Source: Bacillota bacterium (GTDB lineage: Bacteria > Bacillota > Clostridia > Oscillospirales > Ruminococcaceae). From it: 64,000 bases of DNA. The position numbers and the translations under genes were made by a program. Below are positions 17,141 to 24,790 of the stretch, one piece after another. Each line of letters begins with the position of its first letter. The first letter of the stretch is position 1. The stretch spans positions 62,001-126,000 of the forward strand of contig JAEYNX010000020.1 in NCBI GenBank assembly GCA_023412215.1, in the 5' to 3' direction. The notes under the pieces were generated by a model. That model worked only from the letters and a program-made list of their open reading frames with translations, was not told where the DNA came from and did not search any database.

Positions 17141-17449
17141 TTAACAGTAAGCTACGGTCTCGGATTTCGCGGCGGCTTCACTGATCTCGCCCAGCAGCCG
17201 TGTTGCGGCTTCAAACGCCTCGTGGTTAAGCGAGTACCATATCCACGCGCCCTCGCGCCGCCCATTAACAAGCCCGGCGGCAGTTAGGATGCGCATATGG
17301 TACGAAAGGGTGGGCTGCGTAAAGTTAAACCGCTCAAGGATCTTGCAGGCGCAGTATTCGCCCTTGCAAAGCATCTTTACAATCTCAAATCGCGTTTCGT
17401 CCGCCAGCGCCTTAAACAGTGCAACTGCGGAGGCGTTATCGATATTCAT
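17141..17449 (-). CDS. arsR: ArsR/SmtB-family metalloregulator
   Basis: 102 residues from the ATG at 17449, eight bases after GAGG; an in-frame GTG upstream overlaps the ribosome site. Winged helix at about 15-90. The metal site typical of arsenic sensors is visible as CKGEYCACKILERFN (ELCVC-like cysteines at the start of the DNA-binding helix), followed by QPTLSYHMRILTAAGLV. A further Cys is the last residue. The protein should release its operator when As(III) binds. It is first in the operon, 12 bases before the permease. Confidence 0.95.
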   Translation of the reverse strand: MNIDNASAVALFKALADETRFEIVKMLCKGEYCACKILERFNFTQPTLSYHMRILTAAGLVNGRREGAWIWYSLNHEAFEAATRLLGEISEAAAKSETVAYC

Positions 17450-17471
17450 GATTTTCACCTCATTGATGTTT

Positions 17472-17498
17472 TTCTATGACATAGAATAATTTCTATGT
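17472..17498 (-). promoter_or_regulatory. ArsR operator
   Basis: TTCTATGACATAGAA (17472-17486) is a perfect palindrome about one base symmetric, followed by another half site TTCTATGT (17491-17498), 23 bases upstream of the arsR start. Confidence 0.75.
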
Positions 17499-17584
17499 AA
17501 AGTATAGTGCAGAGAGAGCGGTTTGTCAACGGGAAGAGAAAAAATTACCATACCGAGGTCTCGCACCATGAAATTTCAGGAAAA

Positions 17585-17735
17585 TCATGATATAATAAGC
17601 GCATTGCAGGCAAATCAATCAAAACCGATATTTTTGCGCTTATTGTATCTTTATGTCCATCCGCCTCGCCCCTGCGAGGGCAACCGGCGGGAATGGACGA
17701 TTATATCATAAGTGCATTCGCATTTATGATATAAT
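17585..17735. repeat. AT-rich inverted repeat and related TGATATAAT motifs
   Basis: ATTATATCATAA (17700-17711) and TTATGATATAAT (17724-17735) form a perfect 12-bp stem whose loop is itself nearly palindromic. ATGATATAATAAGCGCA near 17586 repeats part of it. It lies between arsR and the RAYT remnant. No gene is visible in 17450-17932. Confidence 0.55.
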
Positions 17736-17781
17736 ATATCGTAGGGCACCCGAAGATAGCGCTGACTGTGTATTGCCCGAT

Positions 17782-17810
17782 TGTAGAGGCGATTCATGAA
17801 TCGCCCACGG
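17782..17810 (+). repeat. REP-like palindrome upstream of the RAYT remnant
   Basis: TGTAGAGGCGATTCATGAAT followed by CGCCCACGG has the TGTAG(A/G)GG start and CCCACGG end seen in the other palindromes of this window, with GGCGATTC/GAATCGCC as stem. It lies 120 bases before the RAYT start. Confidence 0.6.
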
Positions 17811-18045
17811 TAAAAAATCACACGGATAGTTTCTGCGAATCAATTTCTGTAAAACGCAGACTGTTTAAGGCGCGAGGCTAATTTATGTATCGTACATTTG
17901 CAGATAAACATTTAACGGAGTGATGATGAAAAATGCATTACCCAGAACGAAAAAAGATACGATTAAACGGTTATGATTATTCTCAGAGCGGGATGTATTT
18001 TATTACAATCTGTACTCACAATCGAGAGAAATTATTCGGCGAAAT

Positions 18046-18079
18046 TGTAGGGTGCGACGACCTCGGCGCACCCTATACA
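18046..18079 (+). repeat. REP palindrome inside the RAYT gene (copy 1)
   Basis: TGTAGGGTGCG and CGCACCCTATACA flank the 10-base loop ACGACCTCGG. The right arm carries an extra TA relative to the left arm, which shifts the reading frame. Confidence 0.85.
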
Positions 18080-18270
18080 AGGTTAACGTCACCGGCATGT
18101 TGGTTGAAAGGTATATCGACTCTATCCACAACAGCGATGCGACAGTTCTGGTTGATAGATACGTTATTATGCCGAACCACATTCACTTGATTATTATTGT
18201 TACCGATTTAAATATCGAGGCGCAGGAGTCTTCTCTGCAAAATGATATGCAGAAACCAATGTCTGAAGAC

Positions 18271-18297
18271 GGGACGCCGAGGTCGTCGTCCCCTACA
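18271..18297 (-). repeat. REP palindrome inside the RAYT gene (copy 2, inverted)
   Basis: On the minus strand TGTAGGGGACG and CGTCCC flank exactly the same 10-base loop, ACGACCTCGG, as copy 1. It is read in frame as GTPRSSSPTG. Confidence 0.8.
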
Positions 18298-18546
18298 GGT
18301 GCGGTAATTCCCACCGTGATTGCCGTCTTTAAGAGGCTAACAAATTTGGAGTGTGGTATAAATATATGGCAGCGCTCCTATCATGACCATATTATCCGCA
18401 GCGATGAAGAATATCAATAGATAGCGCAGTATATAGAAAACAACCCTCAGCATTGGCAGGAGGATTGCAGCTATCGATAGTTATTGCAAAAATAAATATG
18501 AATTTCTCAATAACAGGCAGGCCCCTGCCTATAACGAGGTGTGCAG

Positions 18547-19335
18547 ATGAAGATTCTTGCAATAGGCAGCAGCCGCAAAAACGGCAACACCGAACAGATC
18601 ATCACGCTGATGGAGCAGCAGATGAAGCAGCGCGCCGCCCAGGAGGGCATAGCGCTGGAGGTTGAATACCTGCCGCTGCGCGAGTATACCATAACCGCCT
18701 GCCGCGGCTGCCGCGCCTGCTTTAACGCGGGGGAGGAGCGCTGCCCGCTGAAGGACGACCTGCTTGCGGTGGAGCAGAAGCTGCAAAGCGCCGACGGCCT
18801 CATCTTGGGCAGCCCGGTGTATGTGGAGGACGTCAACGGGGCGCTGAAAAATCTCATCGACCGTCTGGCGTTTCATTGCCACCGCCCGGCCTTCTTCAGC
18901 AAGGCGGCGGTCACCTTTACCACGTCGGGCGTCGGGGCCTCGGGGCACGCGCTTGCCACCATGCAGCGCGCACTGGGCACCTGGGGCTTTTACCTTTGCG
19001 GGGAGGCGCGCTTTCGCATGGGCGCGCGGATGGAGAGCGGTGAAGCCGCACAGGTACACGGCCAAAAAGCGGCGGCGCTGGCCGACCGACTGTATGAGAC
19101 CGTCTTAAAGAATAAAGCCGCGAGGCCGTCCTTTTATCAGCTGGTTTTCTTTACGGTTCAGCAAAGCTACTACCGCAAGCCGCTCCGTTATGGCAACGAA
19201 TACGACCACGCCTACTGGCGGCACAACGGCTGGCTGGAGCAGGGCAGCAATTATTACATAAAGCACCGGGCAAACCCGGTAAAGACCGCGCTCGCAAGGC
19301 TTGCGGGGCAGATTGCCGCCCAGTTTTTCGTGTAA
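18547..19335 (+). CDS. Flavodoxin/NADPH-dependent FMN reductase-family protein
   Basis: 262 residues from the ATG at 18547 (GAGG seven bases upstream; a GTG two codons earlier is too close). The FMN phosphate loop is GSSRKNGNTEQII near residue 8. CRGCRACFNAGEERCPLKDD (about 55-75) is the cysteine cluster common in iron-sulphur flavoproteins of anaerobes. SPVYVEDVNGALKNLIDRL (about 95) and TTSGVGASGHA are the remaining FMN-binding loops. A C-terminal extension of about 90 residues (from 175) is rich in aromatic residues. It probably reduces quinones, nitro compounds or other electron acceptors. It is monocistronic here. Confidence 0.88.
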   Translation: MKILAIGSSRKNGNTEQIITLMEQQMKQRAAQEGIALEVEYLPLREYTITACRGCRACFNAGEERCPLKDDLLAVEQKLQSADGLILGSPVYVEDVNGALKNLIDRLAFHCHRPAFFSKAAVTFTTSGVGASGHALATMQRALGTWGFYLCGEARFRMGARMESGEAAQVHGQKAAALADRLYETVLKNKAARPSFYQLVFFTVQQSYYRKPLRYGNEYDHAYWRHNGWLEQGSNYYIKHRANPVKTALARLAGQIAAQFFV

Positions 19336-19518
19336 GAGAGGGTTTTGCAGTCTGTCAGTACATATCCGAAGGCTTCTATTGGCGCATGCAGGCCCGGTGT
19401 AAGGCACACATTTCTTTCCGGCATTCGTATACACCCCTTTTGTATTGTTCACCGCAAAAGCCTTGATTTTAGGCGGTAATTCAAGTAAGCTATAAAGACA
19501 CACACATGTACGAAAAGG

Positions 19519-20094
19519 ATGAATACCGAGATGCTGACCCATAAGGGAACCATACAGATAGAGAGCGACCACCTTGTTCTGCGGCGGTTTCGCGTAAGCG
19601 ACGTGCAGGAGGCCTTTAGCACCTGGATGAGCGACCCCGAGGTAAGCCTGTTTATGCGCTGGCAGCCGCACAGGGATCTTCAGGAGACGCGCGCGGCGCT
19701 GGAGGGCTGGATTTCGCAGTACTCCAACCCCGCGTTTTACCAGTGGGCCATCACCTTAAAGGAGACTGGCGCGCTCTTAGGGGCCATCGGGCTGTTTACG
19801 GTCAGCGAGGCGGACCGCTGCGCGGATGTGGGCTACTGCATCGGGCAGCGGTACTGGGGGCAGGGCCATACCAGCGAGGCGCTGAGCGCCGTTATCTACT
19901 TCGCCTTTTCACAGGTGGGCTACAACCGCGTAGAGGCCTATCACGCGGTGGACAACCCCGGCTCGGGCCGCGTGATGGAGAAGGCGGGCATGAGCTAGGA
20001 GGGCACCGCACGTCAGAAGTACCGCTCCAACCGGGGGTATGAGGACGTGAACATGTACGCGATCATCAAAAAAGACCTGCGCAGCCAGCTGTAA
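19519..20094 (+). pseudogene. GNAT acetyltransferase (RimJ/RimL type) with internal amber stop
   Basis: The frame reads as a full GNAT domain: LVLRRFRVSDVQEAFSTWMS, the acetyl-CoA loop region DVGYCIGQRYWGQGHTSEAL, then VEAYHAVDNPGSGRVMEKAG. At 19996-19998 a TAG follows GMS, after which the same frame continues with EGTARQKYRSNRGYEDVNMY and a C-terminus ending at a TAA at 20094. In relatives this position is usually Tyr (GMxYEGT), so a single change of TAC or TAT to TAG explains it. The 159-residue truncated product would lack the last strands. Two starts are possible (19519 and 19531). A sequencing error remains possible. Confidence 0.8.
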
Positions 20095-20120
20095 TACTCA
20101 TTCTTCTTTTACAAAGCGAA

Positions 20121-20218
20121 CAATGAGTGTTGAACGGCAGCCTGCGGCAAAAGCCGCGCGCCGTTTTTATAGCGGCGCAGTTGAAAAGGGAATCCCTTTT
20201 CAACCGGTATAACCGCCG
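20121..20218. repeat. Cluster of three hairpins upstream of the LURP-one gene
   Basis: GCGGCAAAAGCCGC, GCGCCG...CGGCGC around a TTTTTATA loop, and GTTGAAAAGGG-AAT-CCCTTTTCAAC follow one another. The middle element resembles the CGCCGTTTTTATAACGGCG hairpin at about 42470. No coding signal. Confidence 0.55.
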
Positions 20219-20313
20219 TCAGGCGATAACGCAGTAAAACTCTATCGATTACGGCGCACCGCCCGCCGGGAAGGCGGAAGCCGCAGTGTTCTAAGCGGCA
20301 AAGGAGTATTGCT

Positions 20314-20793
20314 ATGACCTTATTCATCCGCCAGCGGTTCTTTTCGTTCGGCGACAGCTACAAGATCTGCGACGAATACGAAAACCCCGCGTTTGAGGTA
20401 CAGGGGCGCGTGTTTTCCATCGGCGCCAAGCTGCGCCTTTATGATCTGCAGGGGCGCGAGCTTTATTACATCGAGCGCCAGCTGTTCCGCTTTCTGCCGC
20501 AGTATTACATTTACGAGCAGGGGCGCGAGTGCGCGGTGGTGAACAAGGAATTTACCTTCTTAAGGCCCAAGCTGGGTATCAGCAGCAGCTACGGCGAGAT
20601 CGCCATCGACGGCGATTTCTTCAGCATGGGCTTTGATATCTACCTAAACGGCGGCTTGATCGGCAGCATCAGCAAGCAGTTCTTCGCCTTTACCGACTGC
20701 TACCGTCTTGAGATTCCAAACGGCGCCAACGCGGCCTTTTTCTGCGCGCTGGTAATCGCCATCGATAACTGCCTGCACAACGAGGACCACTGA
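20314..20793 (+). CDS. LURP-one-related (Tubby C-terminal-like) protein
   Basis: 159 residues, whole family length. Repeated beta hairpins such as FSFGDSYKICDEYENPAFEV, KLRLYDLQGRELYYIERQLF and GFDIYLNGGLIGSISKQFFA, plus one hydrophobic C-terminal helix (NAAFFCALVIAIDNCLH), give the LOR beta-barrel pattern (YxjI-like). The biochemical role of bacterial members is unknown; the fold suggests membrane phospholipid association or scaffolding. AAAGGAG precedes the ATG by eight bases. It is monocistronic. Confidence 0.85.
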   Translation: MTLFIRQRFFSFGDSYKICDEYENPAFEVQGRVFSIGAKLRLYDLQGRELYYIERQLFRFLPQYYIYEQGRECAVVNKEFTFLRPKLGISSSYGEIAIDGDFFSMGFDIYLNGGLIGSISKQFFAFTDCYRLEIPNGANAAFFCALVIAIDNCLHNEDH

Positions 20794-20835
20794 TCGGCGT
20801 TTTGCCAAAGGAACATACACTTTTAATAAAAGGGC

Positions 20836-21009
20836 ATAGGTTGAAAGAAATCTTTCAACCCTCGAAAAAATGCCTGTAGAGACGATGATGGGTTAAACTC
20901 TTCGCCGTCCTGCAAAGCCCTTCCTGCCGCTATGCGGCACCGGCATTTTTTAAATTTGGGTTTATGCCCTTTCTCTTGGGCGTAAGGCCCAAAAGAAAGG
21001 GCATGATAT
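20836..21009 (+). repeat. Dispersed multi-hairpin repeat, copy 1 (leader of aroE)
   Basis: This copy runs from ATAGGTTGAAAG to the base before the aroE start region and is closely similar to 46436-46593. Hairpin 1 is GGTTGAAAG-AAAT-CTTTCAACC. A closing stem pairs AAAAAATGCC (20865-20874) with GGCATTTTTT (20942-20951); the other copy has AAAAAGTGCC with GGCACTTTTT, a compensatory A-T to G-C change. TGCCGC-TAT-GCGGCA lies inside. The last hairpin (20964-21004) pairs ATGCCCTTTCTCTTGGGC with GCCCAAAAGAAAGGGCAT and so contains the AGAAAGG ribosome site used by aroE. Confidence 0.85.
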
Positions 21010-21012
21010 AGT

Positions 21013-21888
21013 ATGGATAAGAAGCATTATGCGGTGCTGGGCTACCCGCTGGAGCACACCCTTTCGCCCGTGCTGCACCAAAAGCTGTTCGCTTTAAGCG
21101 GGGTGGAGGCCGAATACACCGCAATCTCAATCAAGCCCGAGGAGTTTGCGCAGAGGGCGGAGACGCTGTTTGAGCTGGACGGCTTTAACATCACCATGCC
21201 CTACAAGCAGCGCATCATCCCCTACCTCGACGGCATGACCGAGGAGGCCATGCGCTTTGGCGCGGTGAACACCGTTTGGGTGGATAAAAGTGCGGTTGCG
21301 GACGGGCTTGCCGTGATAAACGGCAGCAAGCGCCTCAAGCGCCTCGGGCACAACACCGATATCACGGGCGTTATTAAAAGCTTCGAGATGCTTAACGTGT
21401 CGTTTAAGGGCAACCTGTGCATCGCGGGAGCGGGCGCTACGGCGGGCATGATTGCCGCCGAGGCGGTGCGCAGGGGCGGCAGCGTCACCATTGCGGTGCG
21501 CGCGTCCTCCTTACAAAGGGGCGAGGCGCTGGTGCATTCTTTAAGCAAGCTTTCGGCCCAGCCGAAGGTGCGCGCCGTGGCACTCGATACCTTAAACGAG
21601 CCGTTTGACCTGCTGGTTAACGCCACCCCCTGCGGCATGTACCCGAACATCAATGAGTGCGTGTTTTCCGACGCGGTAATACAAAGCGCGGGCGCGATTT
21701 TTGATTTGATTTACAACCCCGGCAGCACTGTCCTGTGTGAAAAAGGGGCTTCATTTGGCAAAAGGGTATTAAACGGGCTGCCGATGCTCGTCTGGCAGGC
21801 GGCTGCTGCCCAAGAATTCTGGTATCATGCGGTTTTTCAGCAAAAAGATGTCCTTTCTGTGGTTGACGAACTAAGGTTTATCCTGTAG
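21013..21888 (+). CDS. aroE: Shikimate dehydrogenase
   Basis: 291 residues. The substrate-binding N-terminal domain shows YPLEHTLSPVLHQKLF and the catalytic Lys in FNITMPYKQRIIPYLD, with AVNTVW further on. The NADPH-binding domain has AGATAGMIAAEAVRRGG and the adjacent basic loop. It reduces 3-dehydroshikimate to shikimate, step four of chorismate synthesis. The only ribosome site in range is AGAAAGG 12 bases before the ATG, inside the last hairpin of the repeat just upstream. Followed 25-50 bases later by aroK, so the two consecutive pathway steps are probably cotranscribed. Confidence 0.95.
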   Translation: MDKKHYAVLGYPLEHTLSPVLHQKLFALSGVEAEYTAISIKPEEFAQRAETLFELDGFNITMPYKQRIIPYLDGMTEEAMRFGAVNTVWVDKSAVADGLAVINGSKRLKRLGHNTDITGVIKSFEMLNVSFKGNLCIAGAGATAGMIAAEAVRRGGSVTIAVRASSLQRGEALVHSLSKLSAQPKVRAVALDTLNEPFDLLVNATPCGMYPNINECVFSDAVIQSAGAIFDLIYNPGSTVLCEKGASFGKRVLNGLPMLVWQAAAAQEFWYHAVFQQKDVLSVVDELRFIL

Positions 21889-21937
21889 AATAATAGAAGC
21901 GTCTGTTAAATATATGAAAAAAGTAGGGGTGGCAGCG

Positions 21938-22444
21938 GTGAAGGACAACCGTATTATGCTTACCGGCTTTATGGGCAGCGGAAAAACGTCCGTTGCAACA
22001 GCGCTTGCCAGAGAGCTTGGTTACCCGTTCTTAGATACCGATCAACTCATAGAAAAGCGCGAAGGCATGAGCGTGGCCGACATCTTTGCACAGCATGGCG
22101 AGGCATACTTCCGTACACTCGAGCACCGGATAACCTTCGAACTGACCAGAGACTTTAAGGTGGTCGTATCCAGCGGGGGGGGATACATCCTCACCAACGC
22201 GGTATACCAGCAGGCCGCCGCAAACTTTAACCTTGTGTTCCTCGATACCCCGTTTGAGCTCTGTTTAAACCGCATTCAAGAAGACCCCACACGTCCCCTT
22301 GCCGCAGGCCGCACCCCCGAAGAGCTGCGCAAGCTCTTTAACTACCGCCGCGGTGTTTACCGCGCGCGCAGCGACATTACGGTAGACGGCTCGCAGCCGC
22401 TGCTTTCCGATATCGTGCGCGAGATTATAGAAAAACTCAAATAG
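21938..22444 (+). CDS. aroK: Shikimate kinase
   Basis: 168 residues from the GTG at 21938, chosen because AGGGGTGG lies just upstream; an in-frame ATG at 21914 has no ribosome site. The Walker A is GFMGSGKTS. The shikimate-binding Asp and Arg lie in FLDTDQLIEKREGMSVADIF and YFRTLEHR, with SSGGGYIL the third substrate loop. The lid is DPTRPLAAGRTPEELRKLF. It phosphorylates shikimate with ATP, directly after the AroE step. A strong terminator follows. Confidence 0.95.
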   Translation: MKDNRIMLTGFMGSGKTSVATALARELGYPFLDTDQLIEKREGMSVADIFAQHGEAYFRTLEHRITFELTRDFKVVVSSGGGYILTNAVYQQAAANFNLVFLDTPFELCLNRIQEDPTRPLAAGRTPEELRKLFNYRRGVYRARSDITVDGSQPLLSDIVREIIEKLK

Positions 22445-22462
22445 GAAAACCATCTCAGACAT

Positions 22463-22487
22463 AGGCGGGGCAACCCCGCCTTTTTTC
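22463..22487 (+). terminator. Terminator of aroE-aroK
   Basis: AGGCGGGG-CAA-CCCCGCCT followed by TTTTT, 18 bases after the aroK stop. Confidence 0.9.
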
Positions 22488-22560
22488 TTTGCCAAAGAGA
22501 AAGGGAATATAAGCGTTTGCAGCGTCTGGCTGCCATGGAGACCTATCGCACATCAAAACA

Positions 22561-22590
22561 AAGGCGAAACGGCAACTGCCGTTTCACCTT
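22561..22590 (-). terminator. Terminator of ppx-ppk
   Basis: GGTGAAACGGCA-GTTGCCGTTTCGCC on the minus strand, followed by TTTGTTTT, about 25 bases after the ppk stop. Confidence 0.75.
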
Positions 22591-22614
22591 CTATGCTGGT
22601 TATAGAGTAGCGCC

Positions 22615-24756
22615 TTACTTCTTTTTAAACCGGCCGCGCTTGCCGCCGTTAAACAGGCCGTAAAGGTCGGCGAGCAGCTCCTTTTGCGGGGGCTTCTCCT
22701 GCGCCGCCGAGGCCTCGGCCTGGCGGTAGGCCTGCTCAAACAGGGATATCTGGCTGTCGAGGCGCTCACCGTCGGTCTCGCTCAGGGTGTAGTCGCCGTC
22801 TGCGCGCAGTACGCGCGCCTTCACGTTATCCCGCAGCTGCAGGCTTAACAGCTCCAAAAGCTGCGTTGCGGGCTGCTCGCCGACGATGGGGGTTAAAATC
22901 TCCACGCGGCGCTCGGTGTTGCGCGTCATCATGTCCGCGGAACCGATGTACAGCTTTACCTGGTCACCGGTGCCGAAGCAGAAGATGCGCGCGTGCTCTA
23001 GGAACCGGCCCACGATGCTGCGCACCTCGATATTGTCGGTAAATCCCTCCACGCCGGGGCGCAGGCAGCAGATGCCGCGGATGATGAGCGACACCTTCAC
23101 CCCCGCCTGCGAGGCGACGACCAGCTTGTCGATGATGTCCTTATCGGTGAGGCTGTTCATCTTCAGGATGATGCGCGCGGGGCTGCCCGCGGCGGCCTTG
23201 CCGATCTCCTGCGAGATGAGGTCGAGGATACCGGTTTTAAGGGAGGCGGGCGCCACCAGCAGCCTGCGGTAGCTGCCGTGCAGGTTGCCGATCTCCATAT
23301 TCCTGAAGAACTGCACCGCGTCGCTGCACAGGATGGGGTCGGTGGTGAAGAACGAAAGGTCGGAGTAGAGGCGGGCGGTGGATTCGTTATAGTTGCCGGT
23401 AGAGATGTTCACCAGGTGCTGCGGGCGCCCGCGCGTGCGGCGGGTGATGAGTACCATCTTGCCGTGTATCTTGTAATCGTCCACCCCGTAAAGGATCTTG
23501 CAGCCCGATTCCTCCATCACCTTGGCCCAGTTGATGTTGTTCTGCTCGTCAAACCGCGCGCGCAGCTCCACGATCACGATCACATCCTTGCCGTTTTCGG
23601 CGGCGGCGCAGAGGTATTGCACGATCTGCGACTGGCTGCCGATGCGGTAGAGCGTCATCTTGATGGAGACCACGCTGCCGTCCTCCGACGCCTCGCGGAT
23701 GACGTCCACCAGCGGGCGCATGCTGTCGTAGGGGTAGGAGAGCAGCAGGTCCTTTTTCGCTATCTGCGCCGAGATGTTGCCGTGGGCAAGGCAGGCGGGC
23801 CACTGCGGGCGCAGCGGCGCATAGGTGACCTGATCCTTGACAAGCGGCTCAAACATCTCCTCGATCTGCGAGACAAAGCTTAAATCCAGGGGGGAGTGGC
23901 TCAAAAAGCACTGGTTTTTTGATAGATTCAATTTATTAATAAAAAAGACGGTGAGCGCCTCGTCGGCGTTGCTGTTGGTCTCTAGGCGCACGGGGGAAAG
24001 CTTGCGGCGCTTTTTAAGCAGCGCCTGCATAAACTCGCGGTACTCGGTTTCGTCGTCAAACATGCCGCCGCTGTACTCCAAGTCGGCGTTGCGGGTTACG
24101 CGGAAGATGGCCTTGGCCTCGATGTCATAGACGTCAAACGCCGTTTCGGCGTAGTGCAGCACGATGTCCTCCAGCAGCAAAAACGCCTTGCTGCCCGGGA
24201 TGGTATAGATGCGCTCCAGCTCCCTCGGCAGCGGGATGATGCCGTAGAGCGGTTTGTCCTTGGATTTTAACCGCACCCCGATGTAGATCTGCTTGTTTTC
24301 AAGGTGGGGGAAGGGGTGGCGCGAGTCGATGATCTGGGGCGACAGAACGGGCAGCACCTCGGTTTCGAAGTGCACCTTCACCACGCGGCGGTCGCCGCCG
24401 TTTAAGGCCTTAAAGCTGGTGTGGTAACAGGTGAGCTCCGAAAGGTGCGTCATGATGTCGAAATAGGCGTTGTCCCGCGCGGTGCACAGGCGCTTTACCT
24501 CGGTGTTTGCCGCGCGTATCTGCTCCTCCGGCTTCATGCGGGTTTTGTTCTCGGCAATATTGCCCGAGAGCAGCGACTGGTCCTGCAGGCTGCCGATGCG
24601 CACCATGTAGAATTCATCGAGGTTGGACGCGTAGATCGAGACAAACCGCAGCCGCTCGTAGAGCGGGGTGTCGGTACATACCGCCTCTTCCAGCACGCGT
24701 TCGTTGAATTTAAGCCATGAAAGCTCACGGTTAAAATATAGTTCCAGCTCAGACAT
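22615..24756 (-). CDS. ppk: Polyphosphate kinase, PPK1
   Basis: 713 residues from the ATG at 24756 (AAGGAGAA upstream); the longer open frame in front is out of frame with ppx and not coding. The N-terminal domain begins YFNRELSWLKFNERVLEEA; the middle head domain follows. Two phospholipase-D-like catalytic domains carry the autophosphorylated His in DYKIHGKMVLITRR and the second His region in RIFCFGTGDQVKLYIGSADM. NISTGNYNE is also characteristic. It polymerises ATP gamma-phosphate into polyphosphate, reversibly. The C-terminal 50 residues are a charged extension ending KRGRFKKK. It is downstream of ppx in the same operon. Confidence 0.97.
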   Translation of the reverse strand: MSELELYFNRELSWLKFNERVLEEAVCTDTPLYERLRFVSIYASNLDEFYMVRIGSLQDQSLLSGNIAENKTRMKPEEQIRAANTEVKRLCTARDNAYFDIMTHLSELTCYHTSFKALNGGDRRVVKVHFETEVLPVLSPQIIDSRHPFPHLENKQIYIGVRLKSKDKPLYGIIPLPRELERIYTIPGSKAFLLLEDIVLHYAETAFDVYDIEAKAIFRVTRNADLEYSGGMFDDETEYREFMQALLKKRRKLSPVRLETNSNADEALTVFFINKLNLSKNQCFLSHSPLDLSFVSQIEEMFEPLVKDQVTYAPLRPQWPACLAHGNISAQIAKKDLLLSYPYDSMRPLVDVIREASEDGSVVSIKMTLYRIGSQSQIVQYLCAAAENGKDVIVIVELRARFDEQNNINWAKVMEESGCKILYGVDDYKIHGKMVLITRRTRGRPQHLVNISTGNYNESTARLYSDLSFFTTDPILCSDAVQFFRNMEIGNLHGSYRRLLVAPASLKTGILDLISQEIGKAAAGSPARIILKMNSLTDKDIIDKLVVASQAGVKVSLIIRGICCLRPGVEGFTDNIEVRSIVGRFLEHARIFCFGTGDQVKLYIGSADMMTRNTERRVEILTPIVGEQPATQLLELLSLQLRDNVKARVLRADGDYTLSETDGERLDSQISLFEQAYRQAEASAAQEKPPQKELLADLYGLFNGGKRGRFKKK

Positions 24757-24790
24757 GGGGGTTCTCCTTCCTACGATGCAGGGTGAAATG

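Larger units (their letters stand above)
17933..18480 (+). pseudogene. REP-associated tyrosine transposase (RAYT, Y1/HUH type), inactivated
   Basis: The first part (HYPERKKIRLNGYDYSQSGM, YFITICTHNREKLFGEIVG) and the second (VNVTGMLVERYIDSIHN, then VIMPNHIHLIIIV with the HxH metal motif) are the two halves of an IS200-like RAYT but lie in different frames. The switch falls inside a REP palindrome at 18046-18079. Its right arm reads CCCTATACA where symmetry predicts CCCTACA; removing the extra TA restores one frame. A second lesion is an amber codon at 18418-18420, after which the frame continues with IAQYIENNPQHWQEDCSYR to a TAG at 18480. The product, if whole, would nick REP DNA at a catalytic Tyr. 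The start has GGAG 12 bases upstream. Confidence 0.9.

Noticed and set aside
18418..19998. Amber codon reassignment (Pyl or other)
   Set aside because: TAG ends several normal genes here (anti-sigma factor, aroE), so in-frame TAGs in RAYT and GNAT are better seen as mutations.
20930..21130. Antisense ORFs ending GLTPKRKGI-like, here and at 46517-46702
   Set aside because: Both come from the same repeat element read backwards; similarity is due to the repeat, not to a protein family.
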